The translations under genes and the position numbers were made by a program. Shown here in pieces: positions 40,629 to 49,225 of a DNA stretch of 64,000 bases. The DNA is from Gaiellales bacterium (lineage in GTDB: Bacteria > Actinomycetota > Thermoleophilia > Gaiellales > JAICJC01), in the NCBI GenBank assembly GCA_036273515.1, contig DASUHM010000002.1, positions 64,748 through 128,747 on the forward strand. The letters are read 5' to 3'. The notes beneath the pieces were generated by a model. That model saw only the letters and a list, made by a program, of their open reading frames with translations. It was not told the origin of the DNA and did no database searches. The stretch's first letter is position 1. The number at the start of each line of letters is the position of its first letter.

Positions 40629-41015
40629 ATGACCACATATCTGCACACCATGGTTCGGATCACGGACGCCGAGAAGAGCGGCAGGTTCTACGAGGCGCTG
40701 GGATTCCAGAAGGGCAAGGAGTCGCCCATCGTCCGAAACGGCGAGCTCGAGGCGACCAACTACTTCTACGGCCTGCCCGGCCAGCCCGACGTGCTCGAGC
40801 TGACGCTCAACCACGACGGCCGCACCTACGAGATGGGCACCGGCTACGGCCACATCGCCATCGGCGTCGAGGATCTCGACGCCACGCTCGAGGCGCTGAA
40901 GGCCCAGGGCATCGAGCCCGAGCGAGCGCCGTACCAGGTCTCCGAGGGCGGGTCGTTCCTCTGCTTCGTCCGCGACCCGGACGACTACCGCGTGGAGATC
41001 ATCGGCCGGAAGTGA
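40629..41015 (+). CDS. VOC-family protein, glyoxalase I-like
   Basis: A 128-residue protein with two VOC modules. HTMVRITDAEKSGRFYEALGF and a metal glutamate in LELTLNHD occupy the first half; the second has GYGHIAIGVEDLDATLEAL and ends DPDDYRVEIIGRK. The arrangement of His and Glu ligands resembles lactoylglutathione lyase, so methylglyoxal removal is possible. Confidence 0.87.
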   Translation: MTTYLHTMVRITDAEKSGRFYEALGFQKGKESPIVRNGELEATNYFYGLPGQPDVLELTLNHDGRTYEMGTGYGHIAIGVEDLDATLEALKAQGIEPERAPYQVSEGGSFLCFVRDPDDYRVEIIGRK

Positions 41016-41057
41016 GACGCGGCGTCGGCCCGGCGACGCGCGCCGGTGGTTGCGTGC

Positions 41058-41672
41058 TCAGGCAGACCGGCCATACGTCCCCACGACGCTGCACCGGCCC
41101 GTCCTCAAGGTGAATCCGCCGGCGAGGTGTGAGAACCGGGTCGACCCGATGTGGTATCGGAGCGGAACGGCCAGCCGCCAACAGCCGGGTCGGCGGACGT
41201 CGATCACGGCGACGATCGGAATCCACCACACCCCGTGACCGCCCACGTGGGCGTCCGGTGGACGCAGCCGCTGTGCCTGCAACGGCTCGAGCGTGGACGG
41301 CGGAAAGATGCTCGCGTCCTCCGGGATGATCTCCGCGCCGGCGGAGGTGGGGATGCTCGACGTCGTCATCATGTGGATGCGGAGCCCGGGGTATGCCACG
41401 GGAGAGGCGTCGAAGACGACGCCGACGCGGTGGCGCGTGGCCAGCCAGCCCACCAGCGCGAGTGTCTGGCCGGGCTTGGCAGACAGCCCACTCCCGGCGT
41501 AGACCAGCCCGGCCTGGTCGAACGGGTCGGCCGGAATCGTCGTTCGGTACGCCCAGACACCGGCGGCAGCGACCAGCAACACGATCGCTCCGCTCACGAG
41601 TGCGCGCGTGCCCCGACGTCCCCGCCACCCGATCCGGGGCGCCGCAACGGAACGCTCGGCGTCCGCGTACAC
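41058..41672 (-). CDS. Membrane-anchored protein of unknown function
   Basis: A 204-residue protein with a basic cytosolic start, one membrane helix at about residues 28-46 (ALVSGAIVLLVAAAGVWAY) and an external domain with two cysteines (PGCWRLAV and GRCSVV) that may pair. GTG 41672 is chosen because TACACT ends 6 bases upstream; the frame is open further but without a promoter. Family not recognised. Confidence 0.65.
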   Translation of the reverse strand: MYADAERSVAAPRIGWRGRRGTRALVSGAIVLLVAAAGVWAYRTTIPADPFDQAGLVYAGSGLSAKPGQTLALVGWLATRHRVGVVFDASPVAYPGLRIHMMTTSSIPTSAGAEIIPEDASIFPPSTLEPLQAQRLRPPDAHVGGHGVWWIPIVAVIDVRRPGCWRLAVPLRYHIGSTRFSHLAGGFTLRTGRCSVVGTYGRSA

Positions 41673-41678
41673 ACGTCG

Positions 41679-41684
41679 AGTGTA
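41679..41684 (-). promoter_or_regulatory. -10 box of the 41058-41672 gene
   Basis: TACACT (minus strand) ends 6 bases before GTG 41672. Confidence 0.4.
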
Positions 41685-41817
41685 TCCGGATGGAGCTCCG
41701 GCGGAAGAGTGCGGGCCGATCGACCCCAAGTGGCGCGGGCGGATCATCCCGCCGGAAGGAGGCGCGACACCGGTCATCTGACACGATCGGTGACGCCAAC
41801 GTCCCTGGGGGTTACCC

Positions 41818-43206
41818 GTGCCGCTCAAGCATCCCGCGCGCCCGCTCGCACATCCGCGCGACCTGTCACCGCCGCCGCTCTTCAGCCTCGAGAGCGACGA
41901 GATCCCGCGAAACGCGGTGCCGGCCGGCGAGATGTCGCCCGACCTCGCCTATCAGCTGATCCACGACGAGCTGATGCTGGACGGCAACGCTCGCCTCAAC
42001 CTGGCCACGTTCGTCACCACCTGGATGGAGCCCCAGGCGCGCCAGCTGATGGCGGACTGCCTGGACAAGAACATGATCGACAAGGACGAGTATCCGCAGA
42101 CCGCGGAGCTCGAGATGCGCTGCGTGAACATCCTGAGCCGGCTCTGGCACGCTCCCGACGCCGCCCAGGCGACCGGTTGTTCGACGACGGGGTCGAGCGA
42201 GGCGGCCATGCTGGGCGGGCTCGCGCTCAAGCGGCGGTGGCAGAAGCGCCGGACGGCCGAGGGCAAGCCGGCGGACAAGCCCAACCTTGTGATGGGCATC
42301 AACGTCCAGATCTGCTGGGAGAAGTTCGCGAACTACTGGGACGTCGAGATGCGGTTGGTGCCGATGGAGGGCGACCGCTTCATGCTCTCGGCCGAGGAGG
42401 CGGTGAAGCGCTGCGACGAGAACACGATCGGCGTGGTCGCGATCCTCGGCTCGACGTTCGACGGCGCCTACGAGCCGGTCGAGGAGATCTGCGCGGCGCT
42501 CGACGACCTCCAGGAGCGCACCGGCCTCGACGTCCCCGTGCATGTCGACGGGGCGTCGGGCGCGTTCGTCGCGCCCTTCGTCGATCCCGACCTGCGCTGG
42601 GACTTCCAGCTGCGGCGGGTCGCCTCGATCAACGCGTCGGGGCACAAGTACGGGCTCGTCTACCCGGGGGTCGGGTGGATCGTCTGGCGCGACGCCGACG
42701 CGCTGCCGGACGACCTGATCTTCTGGGTCAACTACCTCGGCGACAACATGCCGACGTTCGCGCTCAACTTCTCCCGCCCCGGAGCCCAGGTGGTCGCCCA
42801 GTACTACAACTTCCTGCGCCTCGGATTCGAGGGCTACCGCGCCATCCAGGCCTACTGCCGCGACGTGGCCACACGGCTCTCGGCGAACATCGCCGAGCTC
42901 GGCCCGTTCGAGCTGCTGACACGCGGCGACGCCCTGCCCGTGTTCGCGTTCAAGGTCAAGGACGAGATCGACAACTTCACCGCCTTCGACGTGTCGAGCG
43001 CCCTGCGGGAGCGCGGCTGGCAGGTGCCCGCATACACCTTTCCGGCGAACCGCACCGACCTGGCGGCGCTGCGCGTGGTGGTGCGGCGCGGATTCACGCA
43101 TGACCTCGCGGACCTCCTGATCGCCGATCTCGAGCGGCAGCTGCCGAAGCTGCAGAAGCAGCCCGAACCTGTTCACGACGCGGCCGAGGCCGGCTTCCAC
43201 CACTGA
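41818..43206 (+). CDS. gadB: Glutamate decarboxylase
   Basis: A 462-residue PLP-dependent decarboxylase converting glutamate to GABA. It follows GadB along its length: PAGEMSPDLAYQLIHDELMLDGNARLNLATF, GCSTTGSSEAAMLGG, VDGASGAF, and SINASGHKYGLVYPGVGW with the PLP lysine near residue 280. In other bacteria the reaction consumes a proton in acid resistance; no antiporter gene (gadC) is adjacent, so its role here is open. The amino end lacks the helix that targets E. coli GadB to the membrane. Confidence 0.94.
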   Translation: MPLKHPARPLAHPRDLSPPPLFSLESDEIPRNAVPAGEMSPDLAYQLIHDELMLDGNARLNLATFVTTWMEPQARQLMADCLDKNMIDKDEYPQTAELEMRCVNILSRLWHAPDAAQATGCSTTGSSEAAMLGGLALKRRWQKRRTAEGKPADKPNLVMGINVQICWEKFANYWDVEMRLVPMEGDRFMLSAEEAVKRCDENTIGVVAILGSTFDGAYEPVEEICAALDDLQERTGLDVPVHVDGASGAFVAPFVDPDLRWDFQLRRVASINASGHKYGLVYPGVGWIVWRDADALPDDLIFWVNYLGDNMPTFALNFSRPGAQVVAQYYNFLRLGFEGYRAIQAYCRDVATRLSANIAELGPFELLTRGDALPVFAFKVKDEIDNFTAFDVSSALRERGWQVPAYTFPANRTDLAALRVVVRRGFTHDLADLLIADLERQLPKLQKQPEPVHDAAEAGFHH

Positions 43207-43215
43207 CAGGCGCCG

Positions 43216-44142
43216 TTGAGCCGCCGGGCGTACGTTCAGCCGCCGCCGGGCGCCGAGCCCATCGCCGTCGAAGGGCCGGGCCCGTTCGTCACCCGTGCCC
43301 ACTTCCGGCTGGCCGACGGCCGCGTGCTGGGGTGGGCGTCGCGCCGCCACCGCAAGGGCCGCGGCGACCGGCTCGGCCGCTGGATCGCCGTGCTCTTCAT
43401 CGTCGGGTCGGCCTGCTTCGCCGTAGGCTCGCTGCCCGGATACTCCTCCCTGGTCGGCCGGCGCGCGGACGCGATCACCTACTTCGTCGGCTCGATCTTC
43501 TTCACATCTGCGGCGTATCTGCAGTACGTGGAGTGCATCAGCGCCGCGCCGAGCCTCGATCGTGACGCGACGCCGCAACGCCGTCTGCTCGGCCTGGCGC
43601 CGGGGCGAATCGACTGGTGGGCGACCACGGTACAGCTCGCCGGAACGCTCTTCTTCAATGTCACGACCTTCACCGCCCTGGACGCGAGCCTCTCGCCGAA
43701 GGGCGCAGACCTGGTCGTGTGGACGCCGGATGCGCTCGGCTCGATCTGCTTCCTGGTCGCGAGCGAGCTGGCGTTCGCCGAGGCCGGCCACGCCTGGTTC
43801 TCGTGGCGCACGTCCGACCCGGGATGGAGGATCGGGGCGCTGAACCTGATCGGGTCCGTGTTCTTCGGCATCTCCGCGATCGCCGGGTGGGTGCAGCCGT
43901 CCACCGGCGACCTGCTCGACGCCGCCCTCGACACGTCGGGGACGTTCTGGGGGGCGGTCTGCTTCCTCGTGGGTGCGGTGCTGCTGCTGTTCCCGGTCCC
44001 GGCCCCGGACTCGTCACCTGCGATGTCTGGCTCGCCGGCGCTCGCGCCGGGAGGGCGCGATGACGGCGCCGGTGCTCCGCGCCCGCTCCGCGACGACGAC
44101 CATCTGCGCGGCCAGGGTGATCGCGAGCATCAGCGGGATTGA
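43216..44142 (+). CDS. Multispanning membrane protein, YrhK-like
   Basis: A 308-residue protein starting at TTG 43216, 9 bases after gadB. About six hydrophobic segments follow a 50-residue cytosolic start (WIAVLFIVGSACFAVGS, AITYFVGSIFFTSAAYLQY, a middle pair, LIGSVFFGISAIAGWV, FWGAVCFLVGAVLLLF). The last two resemble YrhK domains. The tail after residue 265 is Asp/Arg-rich and overlaps the convergent gene by 129 bases, so the true end may differ. Function unknown. Confidence 0.65.
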   Translation: MSRRAYVQPPPGAEPIAVEGPGPFVTRAHFRLADGRVLGWASRRHRKGRGDRLGRWIAVLFIVGSACFAVGSLPGYSSLVGRRADAITYFVGSIFFTSAAYLQYVECISAAPSLDRDATPQRRLLGLAPGRIDWWATTVQLAGTLFFNVTTFTALDASLSPKGADLVVWTPDALGSICFLVASELAFAEAGHAWFSWRTSDPGWRIGALNLIGSVFFGISAIAGWVQPSTGDLLDAALDTSGTFWGAVCFLVGAVLLLFPVPAPDSSPAMSGSPALAPGGRDDGAGAPRPLRDDDHLRGQGDREHQRD

Positions 44143-44529
44143 GGTCGGGGACGCCGCGAGCGTGGCGCCGAGAGCCGCGGCCGTGGCGATGAGGCCCAGG
44201 CGGACGATCAGCAGCCCGCCCCAGCCGATGCCGAGATTGGCCCAGGATGCCCGCTCCCAGAGCTCGCCGTCGCGGACGAAGAGCTCGATCGTGCGTCCTC
44301 GAAACACGCCGAAGACGATCGAGGCGACGGCGCTCAGCGTCAGCAGGAGCGCCGACGAGGCGGTGAATGGATCCTGTTTGGACGTGTGATCCAGCAGCAC
44401 GAGGCCGTAGACGGCGAGCGCGGCGGGGATGAGCAGCGATCGCTGCTCGAATCGCTCGCTGCGCCGCTGCCGCGCGATGAAGAACGCCACGATGGCGAGG
44501 CCGCCGACGACGTAGACCGCGTCCCTCAT
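44014..44529 (-). CDS. Four-helix membrane protein of unknown function
   Basis: A 171-residue protein with about four membrane segments (VYVVGGLAIVAFFIA, LLIPAALAVYGLVLL, LLLTLSAVASIVFGVF, GLLIVRLGLIATAAALGATLA) and a basic tail. It has some likeness to CcdC/DUF1453 proteins, not enough to assign. TAGAAT lies 9 bases before ATG 44529. Its 3' third runs opposite the end of the 43216 gene. Confidence 0.65.
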   Translation of the reverse strand: MRDAVYVVGGLAIVAFFIARQRRSERFEQRSLLIPAALAVYGLVLLDHTSKQDPFTASSALLLTLSAVASIVFGVFRGRTIELFVRDGELWERASWANLGIGWGGLLIVRLGLIATAAALGATLAASPTSIPLMLAITLAAQMVVVAERARSTGAVIAPSRRERRRARHRR

Positions 44530-44579
44530 CTCGGCGCGATTCTACGACTCGCGCGCGCCGGGCGTGAGAAAATCCCGGC

Positions 44580-44987
44580 ATGTCCTCCGAAGACCGAATG
44601 CTCACGGGTGGCTGTGAGTGTGGCGCCGTGCGGTACGAGGTGCCGGACGCCTTCCTCTACTCCCTGAACTGCCACTGCTCGCGCTGCCGCGCGGCGACCG
44701 GCTCGGCCTTCAAGGCGCTGGCCGGCATCGAGCGCGAGAAGCTCGAGGTCACCAGGGGCGCCGACACGCTCTTCATCTACGGCGAGCCCGACGCCCACGA
44801 CACCCGCTGCGGGGTCTGCGGGTCGCTCCTCTTCTCGGTGGTGCGAGCCGGCGAATACGTGCACGTCGCCATGGGCTCGCTCGTGGACGAGCCGAGCATC
44901 CGGCCGACCGACCACATCTTCGTCGGCTCCAAGGCACCCTGGTTCGAGATCACGGACGACCTGCCTCAGTCGGTCGAGCTGGAGTAG
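44580..44987 (+). CDS. GFA-family zinc protein
   Basis: A 135-residue protein of the glutathione-dependent-formaldehyde-activating (GFA/CENP-V) fold. The zinc ligands are complete: CECGAVRYEV, NCHCSRCRAATGS and TRCGVCGSLLFS. Most bacterial members have unknown substrates. Only 3 bases separate it from the DUF4188 gene. A decayed relative lies at 49226-49440. Confidence 0.88.
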   Translation: MSSEDRMLTGGCECGAVRYEVPDAFLYSLNCHCSRCRAATGSAFKALAGIEREKLEVTRGADTLFIYGEPDAHDTRCGVCGSLLFSVVRAGEYVHVAMGSLVDEPSIRPTDHIFVGSKAPWFEITDDLPQSVELE

Positions 44988-44990
44988 CCG

Positions 44991-45467
44991 ATGGCCGATG
45001 CCGCCAACCGGAACACCGTCGACCTCTCCGCGTACCCGGATCTGGTCGTGATCTACCTGGGCATGCGGGTCGAGGAGCCGCGCGGGCTCGAGAGCCTGCA
45101 GACGCTCGGGCCGCAGATCGAGGCGTCGGTCGCCGAGGGGCCGGAGGGCCTGCTGCTGCACGAGCGGCTCATCTACGGGGACGACCCGCCCCACGTCGGC
45201 ATGCGCCAGTACTGGCGCGACTTCGACTCGCTCACCGCCTGGTCGCGGACGCTGCCCCACAAGCAGTGGTGGACGGACTACCTGCGGGATCGCGGCGGCA
45301 CGTCGTTCTGGCACGAGACGTACCTGCGGCGCGGCGGGTTCGAGTCGATCTACGTGGACGTCGACGAGGGCATCGGGATGGGCCGGTTCGCACCGACCCG
45401 GCACGCCACCGGGCCGATGCTCGGTGCGCGTGCGCGGGTCGATGCCCACCGTTCGGACGCCGGCTAG
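44991..45467 (+). CDS. DUF4188-family protein
   Basis: A 158-residue protein matching the DUF4188 pattern, a ferredoxin-like fold sometimes annotated as monooxygenase-like: VIYLGMRV, MRQYWRDFDSL, FWHETYLRRGGFESIYVDV and GMGRFAPT. No catalytic residues are known. It is probably cotranscribed with the GFA gene, and its stop overlaps the convergent gene by 4 bases. Confidence 0.78.
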   Translation: MADAANRNTVDLSAYPDLVVIYLGMRVEEPRGLESLQTLGPQIEASVAEGPEGLLLHERLIYGDDPPHVGMRQYWRDFDSLTAWSRTLPHKQWWTDYLRDRGGTSFWHETYLRRGGFESIYVDVDEGIGMGRFAPTRHATGPMLGARARVDAHRSDAG

Positions 45468-45892
45468 CTCGCGACGCTCGTGAGCGAGCGGCCGCGGAGC
45501 GCGGTCGCGACCTGGCGCCCGGCCAGCGTGCCGAGCACGGCGGTGGCCACGACGATCGCCGGCTGGACGGCGATCTCGCCCGCGCCGAGGGCGCTGTCGC
45601 CGAAGCTTCCGTCGGCGAACCCCGAGAGGACGCTGACGAGGCAGAGCGGCACGAGCAGCCCGGCGGCGATCGTGCCGCCGAGGCGGCCTCGATACGCGAC
45701 GGCGAGCGCGGCGATTGTCATCTGGACGACGACGAATGGCGCCGGGGCGTTGATCGACGTTCCCGAGACGATCGCGTGGGAGACGCCGGAGAGCCCGCTC
45801 GTGGTGGCGACGATGAAGCCGGCGACGTCGGCCGCGAGGACGGCGGCGGCGGCGGCGGCGAGCGGGGACGGGATGTGAGTGAGACGACGCAA
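45464..45892 (-). CDS. Small membrane protein of unknown function
   Basis: A 142-residue protein with four hydrophobic segments (LAAAAAAVLAADVAGFIVA, FVVVQMTIAALAVAY, TIAAGLLVPLCLVSVLSGF, AIVVATAVLGTLAGRQV). It starts at TTG 45892 after GAAAGGA at a good distance. It is divergent from the two-component genes at 46032, which could regulate it. No family recognised. Confidence 0.65.
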   Translation of the reverse strand: MRRLTHIPSPLAAAAAAVLAADVAGFIVATTSGLSGVSHAIVSGTSINAPAPFVVVQMTIAALAVAYRGRLGGTIAAGLLVPLCLVSVLSGFADGSFGDSALGAGEIAVQPAIVVATAVLGTLAGRQVATALRGRSLTSVAS

Positions 45893-46019
45893 CGTGATCC
45901 TTTCGGTGGGGTGATCTCGAGTGTCCCGTCACGCTACGGACGCCGGCCCCTCCCGTCGTCAGCCCGCGGCCGGAAACCGGCTCAGCCCACGGGCTGATGT
46001 CACCCTCCCCGGCCGTCGA

Positions 46020-46025
46020 TACGCT
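46020..46025 (+). promoter_or_regulatory. -10 box of the NarL-type kinase gene
   Basis: TACGCT ends 6 bases before ATG 46032 and supports that start over in-frame codons upstream. Confidence 0.45.
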
Positions 46026-46031
46026 TGGCGC

Positions 46032-47180
46032 ATGGCGGTCGACGACATACGTGGGGCGCTCCGGCGCAACCCGACGGCCACCGACGCGCTGCTGGCCGCG
46101 CCGCTGGTTGCGGCGGCCATCGCCCAGGCGCTCGTCGCCTCGATCGCAGACGACCTGATCACGGGCCTTGCGATCGCGCTCCTCACCACCGTCCCGGTCG
46201 CGTTCCGCCGGTCGCGCCCGGTCGCAGCGGCGCTCGTCTCGACCGCCGCCGGCCTGATCCCGAGCGACGGCTACGTCTACGTCGGCTACGTCGCTGCGTT
46301 CATCGTCTTCTACTCGGTGGCTGCGCACGTGGACGCGCGCGCGTCCGTCGCGGCGACCGTGGTCGCGGGCTGCGGGCTCGCGGTGACCGGATCGCTCATC
46401 CACGGCGCCGCGTTTGGCGAGTACTTCGGGGCGCTCTCGGCCGTGGCCGCGCCGGCCGTGGTCGGCCGGTTCGTCCGCCACCAGCGCATCCAGGCCGCCC
46501 GTCTGCGTGACCTGACGGAGCAGCTCGAGCGGGAGCGCGAGCAGCGCGTGACAGCCGCTGTCACGGATGAGCGGACCCGCATCGCCCGGGAGCTGCACGA
46601 CGTGATCGCGCACGAGGTGAGCGTGATCGCGATCCAGTCGGACGCCGCCGAGGCCGCGCTCGACACCGATCCCGCCCTGGCCCGGCAGCCGCTGGTCGCG
46701 ATCCGCGCGTCGGCCGTCTCGGCGCTCGCCGAGATGCGCCGCCTCCTGAGCGTCCTACGCGACCCGGACGAGCCCGTCGGGGAGGCGCCGCAGCCGGGGC
46801 TGGCCCAGCTGGAGGAGCTGATCGAGCGCGCGGGCGCCCTCGGCATCGACGTGCGCCTGGACGTCGAGGGAAGGCCGGCCGCGATCCCGGCGAGCGTCGA
46901 CCTCTCCGCCTACCGGATCCTCCAGGAGGCGCTCACCAACGTCCACAAGCACGCGCACGGCGCCCCGACGGTGATCCGCGTGCGCTGGCTCGCCGACCGC
47001 CTCGAGCTCGAGGTGCGCGACCGCGGGAACGGCACGGCTGCCCCGCCGAACGGCAACGGCCACGGGCTCGTCGGCATGCGCGAGCGCGCGCGCATGCACG
47101 GCGGATCCGTCGACGCGGGCGCCGGCCCCGACGGCGGGTTCGTCGTCACCGCCGTCCTGCCTCTGGGAACGTCGGCGTGA
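46032..47180 (+). CDS. Sensor histidine kinase, NarL/LiaS type
   Basis: A 382-residue membrane kinase. Several helices span residues ~15-145, a coiled linker follows (RLRDLTEQLERERE), and the HisKA_3 box is TDERTRIARELHDVIAHEVSV with the phosphorylated histidine near 193. HATPase motifs are SAYRILQEALTNVHKHA and GNGHGLVGMRERARMHGG. The signal is unknown. Its GTGA overlap with the response regulator makes them a cognate pair. Confidence 0.92.
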   Translation: MAVDDIRGALRRNPTATDALLAAPLVAAAIAQALVASIADDLITGLAIALLTTVPVAFRRSRPVAAALVSTAAGLIPSDGYVYVGYVAAFIVFYSVAAHVDARASVAATVVAGCGLAVTGSLIHGAAFGEYFGALSAVAAPAVVGRFVRHQRIQAARLRDLTEQLEREREQRVTAAVTDERTRIARELHDVIAHEVSVIAIQSDAAEAALDTDPALARQPLVAIRASAVSALAEMRRLLSVLRDPDEPVGEAPQPGLAQLEELIERAGALGIDVRLDVEGRPAAIPASVDLSAYRILQEALTNVHKHAHGAPTVIRVRWLADRLELEVRDRGNGTAAPPNGNGHGLVGMRERARMHGGSVDAGAGPDGGFVVTAVLPLGTSA

Positions 47181-47836
47181 TCCGCCTCCTGCTCGCCGAC
47201 GACCAGGAGATGGTGCGTACCGGATTCCGCCTGATCCTCGAGCTGGCCGGCATGGAGGTCGTCGGGGAGGCGGCCGACGGCCGCGAGGCCGTCGAGCTCT
47301 GCCGCCGTCTTGCGCCCGACGTCGTCCTCATGGACGTGCGCATGCCCGTGATGGACGGGATCGAGGCGACCCGCCAGATCGCCGCCGCGGCGCCGCAGAC
47401 GCGGACGCTGATCCTGACGACGTTCGACCAGGACGAGAACGTCTACCGGGCGCTCGAGGCGGGCGCGAGCGGCTTCCTGCTCAAGGACGCGGGCCGCGAG
47501 CGGCTCGTCGACGCGATCGAGACTGTCGCCCGCGGCGAGGCGCTCGTGGCACCGCAGATCCTCGAGCGGCTGGTGGCGCACTACGTCGCGGCGCCGCCCG
47601 TCGAGGCCCGGCGCCCGCCCGCGCTGGACGAGTTGACCGAGCGGGAGCTCGAGGTCTTACGCCTGATCGGCCTCGGGCTCTCGAACGACGAGATCGCCGC
47701 GCGGCTCTACGTCAGCATGGCGACGGTGAAGACGCACGTCCGCCACGTGCTCGCCAAGCTGGCGCTGCGCGACCGCGTCCAGGCCGTCGTCCTGGCCTAC
47801 GAGGTCGGGCTCGTGCGACCCGGCTCGACGGTGTGA
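47177..47836 (+). CDS. Response regulator, NarL/LuxR family
   Basis: A 219-residue regulator. The receiver domain has LLADDQEMVRTGF, the phosphorylated aspartate in VVLMDVRMPVMDG near residue 53, and LTTFDQDE; the LuxR-type HTH is at about 150-212 (LTERELEVLRLIGLGLSNDEIAARL, TVKTHVRHVLAKL). It starts at GTG 47177 within the kinase stop and its own stop overlaps the kinase-like gene at 47833. Confidence 0.94.
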   Translation: MIRLLLADDQEMVRTGFRLILELAGMEVVGEAADGREAVELCRRLAPDVVLMDVRMPVMDGIEATRQIAAAAPQTRTLILTTFDQDENVYRALEAGASGFLLKDAGRERLVDAIETVARGEALVAPQILERLVAHYVAAPPVEARRPPALDELTERELEVLRLIGLGLSNDEIAARLYVSMATVKTHVRHVLAKLALRDRVQAVVLAYEVGLVRPGSTV

Positions 47837-48321
47837 GCGCCGTCCTGATCACGGGGATGTCCGCCACCGGCAAGTCGACCGCGCTGGCCGAGCTCGCCCG
47901 CGCCGGGCACGCCGTCGTCGACACCGACGCCGGCGGCTGGGTCGTCGACGTGCCCCAGGACGACGGCTCGACCGAGCCGATATGGGACGAGCCGCGGATC
48001 TCCGCTCTGCTCGACGAACACGCCGACGGCACGCTCTTCGTGGCCGGCTGCGTGGCGAACCAGGGCCGCTTCTACCCCCGCTTCCACGCGGTCGTGCTGC
48101 TGAGCGCGCCGGAGGAGACGCTGCTCGAGCGGCTCGCGACGCGGACGACGAACGACTTCGGCAAGGCTGCCGCCGAGCGCGAGGCGATCCTGGCCGACCT
48201 GCGTGCCGTCGAGCCGCTGCTGCGGGCCGGCGCCACCGCCGAGATCGATACGCGGGCGCCCGTGGCCGAGGTGGCCGCGCGGCTGGTGGAGATCGCGCGC
48301 GGGCCGGCCGCCCGGCGCTGA
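47833..48321 (+). CDS. P-loop nucleoside/sugar kinase-like protein
   Basis: A 162-residue AAA_18-type P-loop protein with Walker A GMSATGKST at 8-16, VVDTDAGGW as the acceptor-site aspartate and a lid-like ERLATRTTNDFGK. It resembles shikimate/gluconate kinases, but the substrate is unknown. GTG 47833 overlaps the response regulator stop (GTGA), so it is coupled to the two-component system although its role there is unclear. Confidence 0.8.
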   Translation: MSAVLITGMSATGKSTALAELARAGHAVVDTDAGGWVVDVPQDDGSTEPIWDEPRISALLDEHADGTLFVAGCVANQGRFYPRFHAVVLLSAPEETLLERLATRTTNDFGKAAAEREAILADLRAVEPLLRAGATAEIDTRAPVAEVAARLVEIARGPAARR

Positions 48322-48322
48322 T

Positions 48323-48793
48323 TCACCAGACCCGGCCCGACCGCACCGGGGCGGCCTCGGCCCACGGCGGGTCGTAGGCGAGCCGTTCGAGCCCGGCCCG
48401 GATGTGGGCGGCTGGCTCATCGCCGAGGTCGCGGGCCAGATCGCGCTCGACGGCGTTCCCGATCTCGATCGCGGCCGTGACCAGCGCCCGCCCCCGCGCG
48501 CTCAGGCGCAGGAGGGTCGCGCGGCCGTCGTCCGGCGAGGGCTCGCGCGCGATCAGCGACCGCCCCTCGAGCTCGGCCACGATCTTGGCGGCCGCCTGCT
48601 TGCTCACCCCCAGGCCCCGGGCGAGCTCGGTCAGCGTTCGTGGGCGCTCGCTCAGGGCCCGCAGCGGCAGACCGAACGTCGGCCGCAGGTCGCCGAACCC
48701 GCGCTCGCCGAGCCGGCGGTGCAGGTGCGCGACGTACGCGTTCAGCGCCTGCGCGATGAGCAGCCCGAAGTCGGTGCCGGTTCGGTCTTGCAT
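48323..48793 (-). CDS. MarR-family transcriptional regulator
   Basis: A 156-residue winged-helix repressor. The recognition region is TLTELARGLGVSKQAAAKIVAEL near residues 57-79, and the wing is PSPDDGRATLLRLSARGRAL. I prefer ATG 48793; TTG 48799 is also in frame. It is divergent from a cupin gene across an intergenic region with a 16-bp palindrome, so it probably represses both. Confidence 0.88.
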   Translation of the reverse strand: MQDRTGTDFGLLIAQALNAYVAHLHRRLGERGFGDLRPTFGLPLRALSERPRTLTELARGLGVSKQAAAKIVAELEGRSLIAREPSPDDGRATLLRLSARGRALVTAAIEIGNAVERDLARDLGDEPAAHIRAGLERLAYDPPWAEAAPVRSGRVW

Positions 48794-48816
48794 CGTCAAC
48801 CTCGCCTGACTATATT
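48788..48816 (+). promoter_or_regulatory. Promoter of the cupin gene at 48854
   Basis: TTGCAT (48788-48793), a 17-base spacer and TATATT (48811-48816) form one of the best sigma-70 matches in the window. The -35 box overlaps the MarR start codon. Confidence 0.65.
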
Positions 48817-48820
48817 ACTC

Positions 48821-48836
48821 GTCAACCCTGGTTGAC
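48821..48836. promoter_or_regulatory. Palindromic operator, probable MarR-type site
   Basis: GTCAACC-CT-GGTTGAC is a perfect 16-bp palindrome just downstream of the -10 box at 48811. A third half-site GTCAAC lies at 48795-48800 at the MarR start codon. Placement fits autorepression and repression of the cupin gene. Confidence 0.6.
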
Positions 48837-48853
48837 CATTAGGAGGTCGAGAA

Positions 48854-49225
48854 GTGCCTGTCATCGAACGCGACGCCCAGCGCCACCACGAGCTTCACGG
48901 CGCCCGCTTCCACACCCTGGCCAGCCCGTCGCTGGGATCCCGGGAGACGAGCGTCTGGCGGGTGCATCTGGAGGCCGGCACGCCCGGCCTGCCCCACCGC
49001 GTCACCCGTGAGGAGATCTTCGTCGTCGTCTCCGGCTCCGCGACGGCGACCCTCGACGGGATGGCCCATCCGCTCTCGGCCGGATCCACGCTCGTCCTCC
49101 CCGCCGGCGTCGAGCTGGCGCTCGAGACAGGCGCCGCGGCGCTCGAGGCGATCGTCTGCCTGCCGGTCGGCGGCCAGGGCGTCGTCGGAGACGGCGAGCC
49201 GTTCACGCCGCCGTGGGCCGAGTGA
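48854..49225 (+). CDS. Cupin-domain protein
   Basis: A 123-residue single cupin barrel (LEAGTPGLPHRVTREEIFVVVSG, then AHPLSAGSTLVLPAGVELAL). The second motif histidine is replaced by Glu/Leu, so metal binding may be incomplete. AGGAGG at 48841-48846 precedes GTG 48854 at good spacing. It is divergent from, and probably controlled by, the MarR regulator. Confidence 0.82.
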   Translation: MPVIERDAQRHHELHGARFHTLASPSLGSRETSVWRVHLEAGTPGLPHRVTREEIFVVVSGSATATLDGMAHPLSAGSTLVLPAGVELALETGAAALEAIVCLPVGGQGVVGDGEPFTPPWAE

